A model generated the notes under the pieces. It saw nothing but the letters and a program-made list of their open reading frames with translations, made no database searches and was not told the DNA's origin. A stretch of DNA of 5,462 bases from Candidatus Zixiibacteriota bacterium (GTDB lineage Bacteria; Zixibacteria; MSB-5A5; GN15; FEB-12): NCBI GenBank assembly GCA_003641415.1, contig QNAG01000196.1:1-5462 (forward strand). The letters run 5' to 3'. This document shows, one piece after another, positions 5,015 through 5,462 of the stretch; positions within the stretch are counted from its first letter, which is position 1, and each line of letters begins with the position of its first letter. The position numbers and the translations under genes are program-made.

Positions 5015-5462
5015 TCACCCACAATACAGCCGATACCCGCAGTCCCTGCACTGCCCCTCATCAGCCACCCGCTCGAACCCATGCCGATAATCGTGAAGAA
5101 TACTCTCTGCCGTATCCACCATCTCCGCCAGCACATTAGCATCCAGCGGTGCCACCCCTGAACTCACATACTTGGCACCATCCAGTTCATACACCCGCGG
5201 TTTCGGCTTCGACAGCAGTTCCAGACTCAGCCTCCGCACCGTGTATTCGGGATACAGGTGTTTGAACCCGTGCGCATACAACAAGAGCTGTCTTGACCGC
5301 TCGCCCGGTCCCGGTTCACCCCCGGTCTTGTAATCGATGATCGCAACCTCGTTATCAGTCCCGGGTATCAGATCCACCCGATCGATGAACCCCTTGAAGA
5401 GATGACCACCAAGCGGCACTGTGAACTTCTGCTCCACCATCAGGTTGCTCCGGATGCGATCC
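5015..5462 (-). CDS. RecB-family PD-(D/E)XK nuclease, C-terminal part, start off-window
   Basis: The reading frame ends with TGA at 5015-5017 and is open to the right edge (seven further codons, DRIRSNL, precede the ATG at 5440), so this is the C-terminal ~149 residues of a longer protein. Numbering from that internal Met, the RecB-type nuclease motifs are in order: VEQKF (Glu3), GFIDRVD (Asp20), AIIDYKTGG (Asp36, Lys38) and RQLLLYA (Gln51, Tyr55). The C-terminus is CRDCGYRLYCG, a C-x2-C-x5-C set that in AddB-, Dna2- and Cas4-type nucleases joins an upstream cysteine to hold a 4Fe-4S cluster; the fourth cysteine would be outside the window. It may be the nuclease end of a UvrD/Rep-type helicase or a stand-alone single-strand nuclease. 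The codons are GC-rich, unlike the adjacent mcrB. The likely role is DNA repair or recombination; a defence role is not shown. Confidence 0.85.
   Translation of the reverse strand, partial: DRIRSNLMVEQKFTVPLGGHLFKGFIDRVDLIPGTDNEVAIIDYKTGGEPGPGERSRQLLLYAHGFKHLYPEYTVRRLSLELLSKPKPRVYELDGAKYVSSGVAPLDANVLAEMVDTAESILHDYRHGFERVADEGQCRDCGYRLYCG

Noticed and set aside
4924..5139. Plus-strand 71-codon open frame across the gap and nuclease end
   Set aside because: It is antisense to the nuclease C-terminus, and the peptide is His/Pro/Thr-rich with no start signal.
5015..5440. The nuclease as a complete 141-residue protein starting at 5440
   Set aside because: The frame stays open to the window edge, the ATG lies inside the motif leading to Glu3, and the iron-sulfur set lacks its first cysteine, so the protein is partial.
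5015..5462. Cas4 assignment for the right-edge nuclease
   Set aside because: The nuclease and cysteine motifs are shared with AddB/RecB-like proteins, and there is no CRISPR array or other cas gene in the window.

Overview
The window looks like a piece of an archaeal chromosome, most likely a methanogen, ANME or related Halobacteriota-type lineage. The grounds are modest. The HEAT gene has an archaeal-style GGTGA ribosome-binding site just ahead of its ATG, and the gaps hold TATA-like boxes rather than bacterial -35/-10 pairs. The gene families (PBS-lyase-type HEAT protein, archaeal-style McrB with a PUA/EVE-like reader, RecB-like nuclease with a C-terminal iron-sulfur motif) are common in such archaea. 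None of this fixes the species, and bacteria are not strictly excluded.

Layout from left to right; every convincing gene is on the minus strand, so transcription runs right to left. Positions 1-135 are non-coding. Positions 136-1227 encode a 363-residue protein built almost wholly from about eleven and a half HEAT repeats. Positions 1228-1401 are an intergenic gap with a possible promoter, an inverted repeat and the start of a coding-like plus-strand scrap. Positions 1402-4904 hold a two-gene operon: an McrB-like AAA+ motor with an EVE/PUA-like domain (2805-4904), then an McrC-like PD-(D/E)XK nuclease (1402-2808), joined by a 4-base ATGA overlap. Positions 4905-5014 are a short gap. From 5015 to the right edge lies the C-terminal part of a RecB-family nuclease or helicase-nuclease, whose start is outside the window.

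The core of the window is the McrBC pair, a type IV (modification-dependent) restriction system. By family knowledge the EVE/PUA-like domain would read a modified base, the McrB ring would hydrolyse nucleotide and translocate, and McrC would cut. The pair is clearly more AT-rich than both flanks. The McrC C-terminus ends in a low-complexity Pro/Ser/Gln tail, antisense to a plus-strand coding-like scrap, which suggests the module was inserted into an older locus. The least explained part is the first ~220 residues of McrB, which match no domain I can name and carry a CxxC. The HEAT protein may be an unrelated neighbour; its repeats are similar enough at DNA level to suggest recent expansion.
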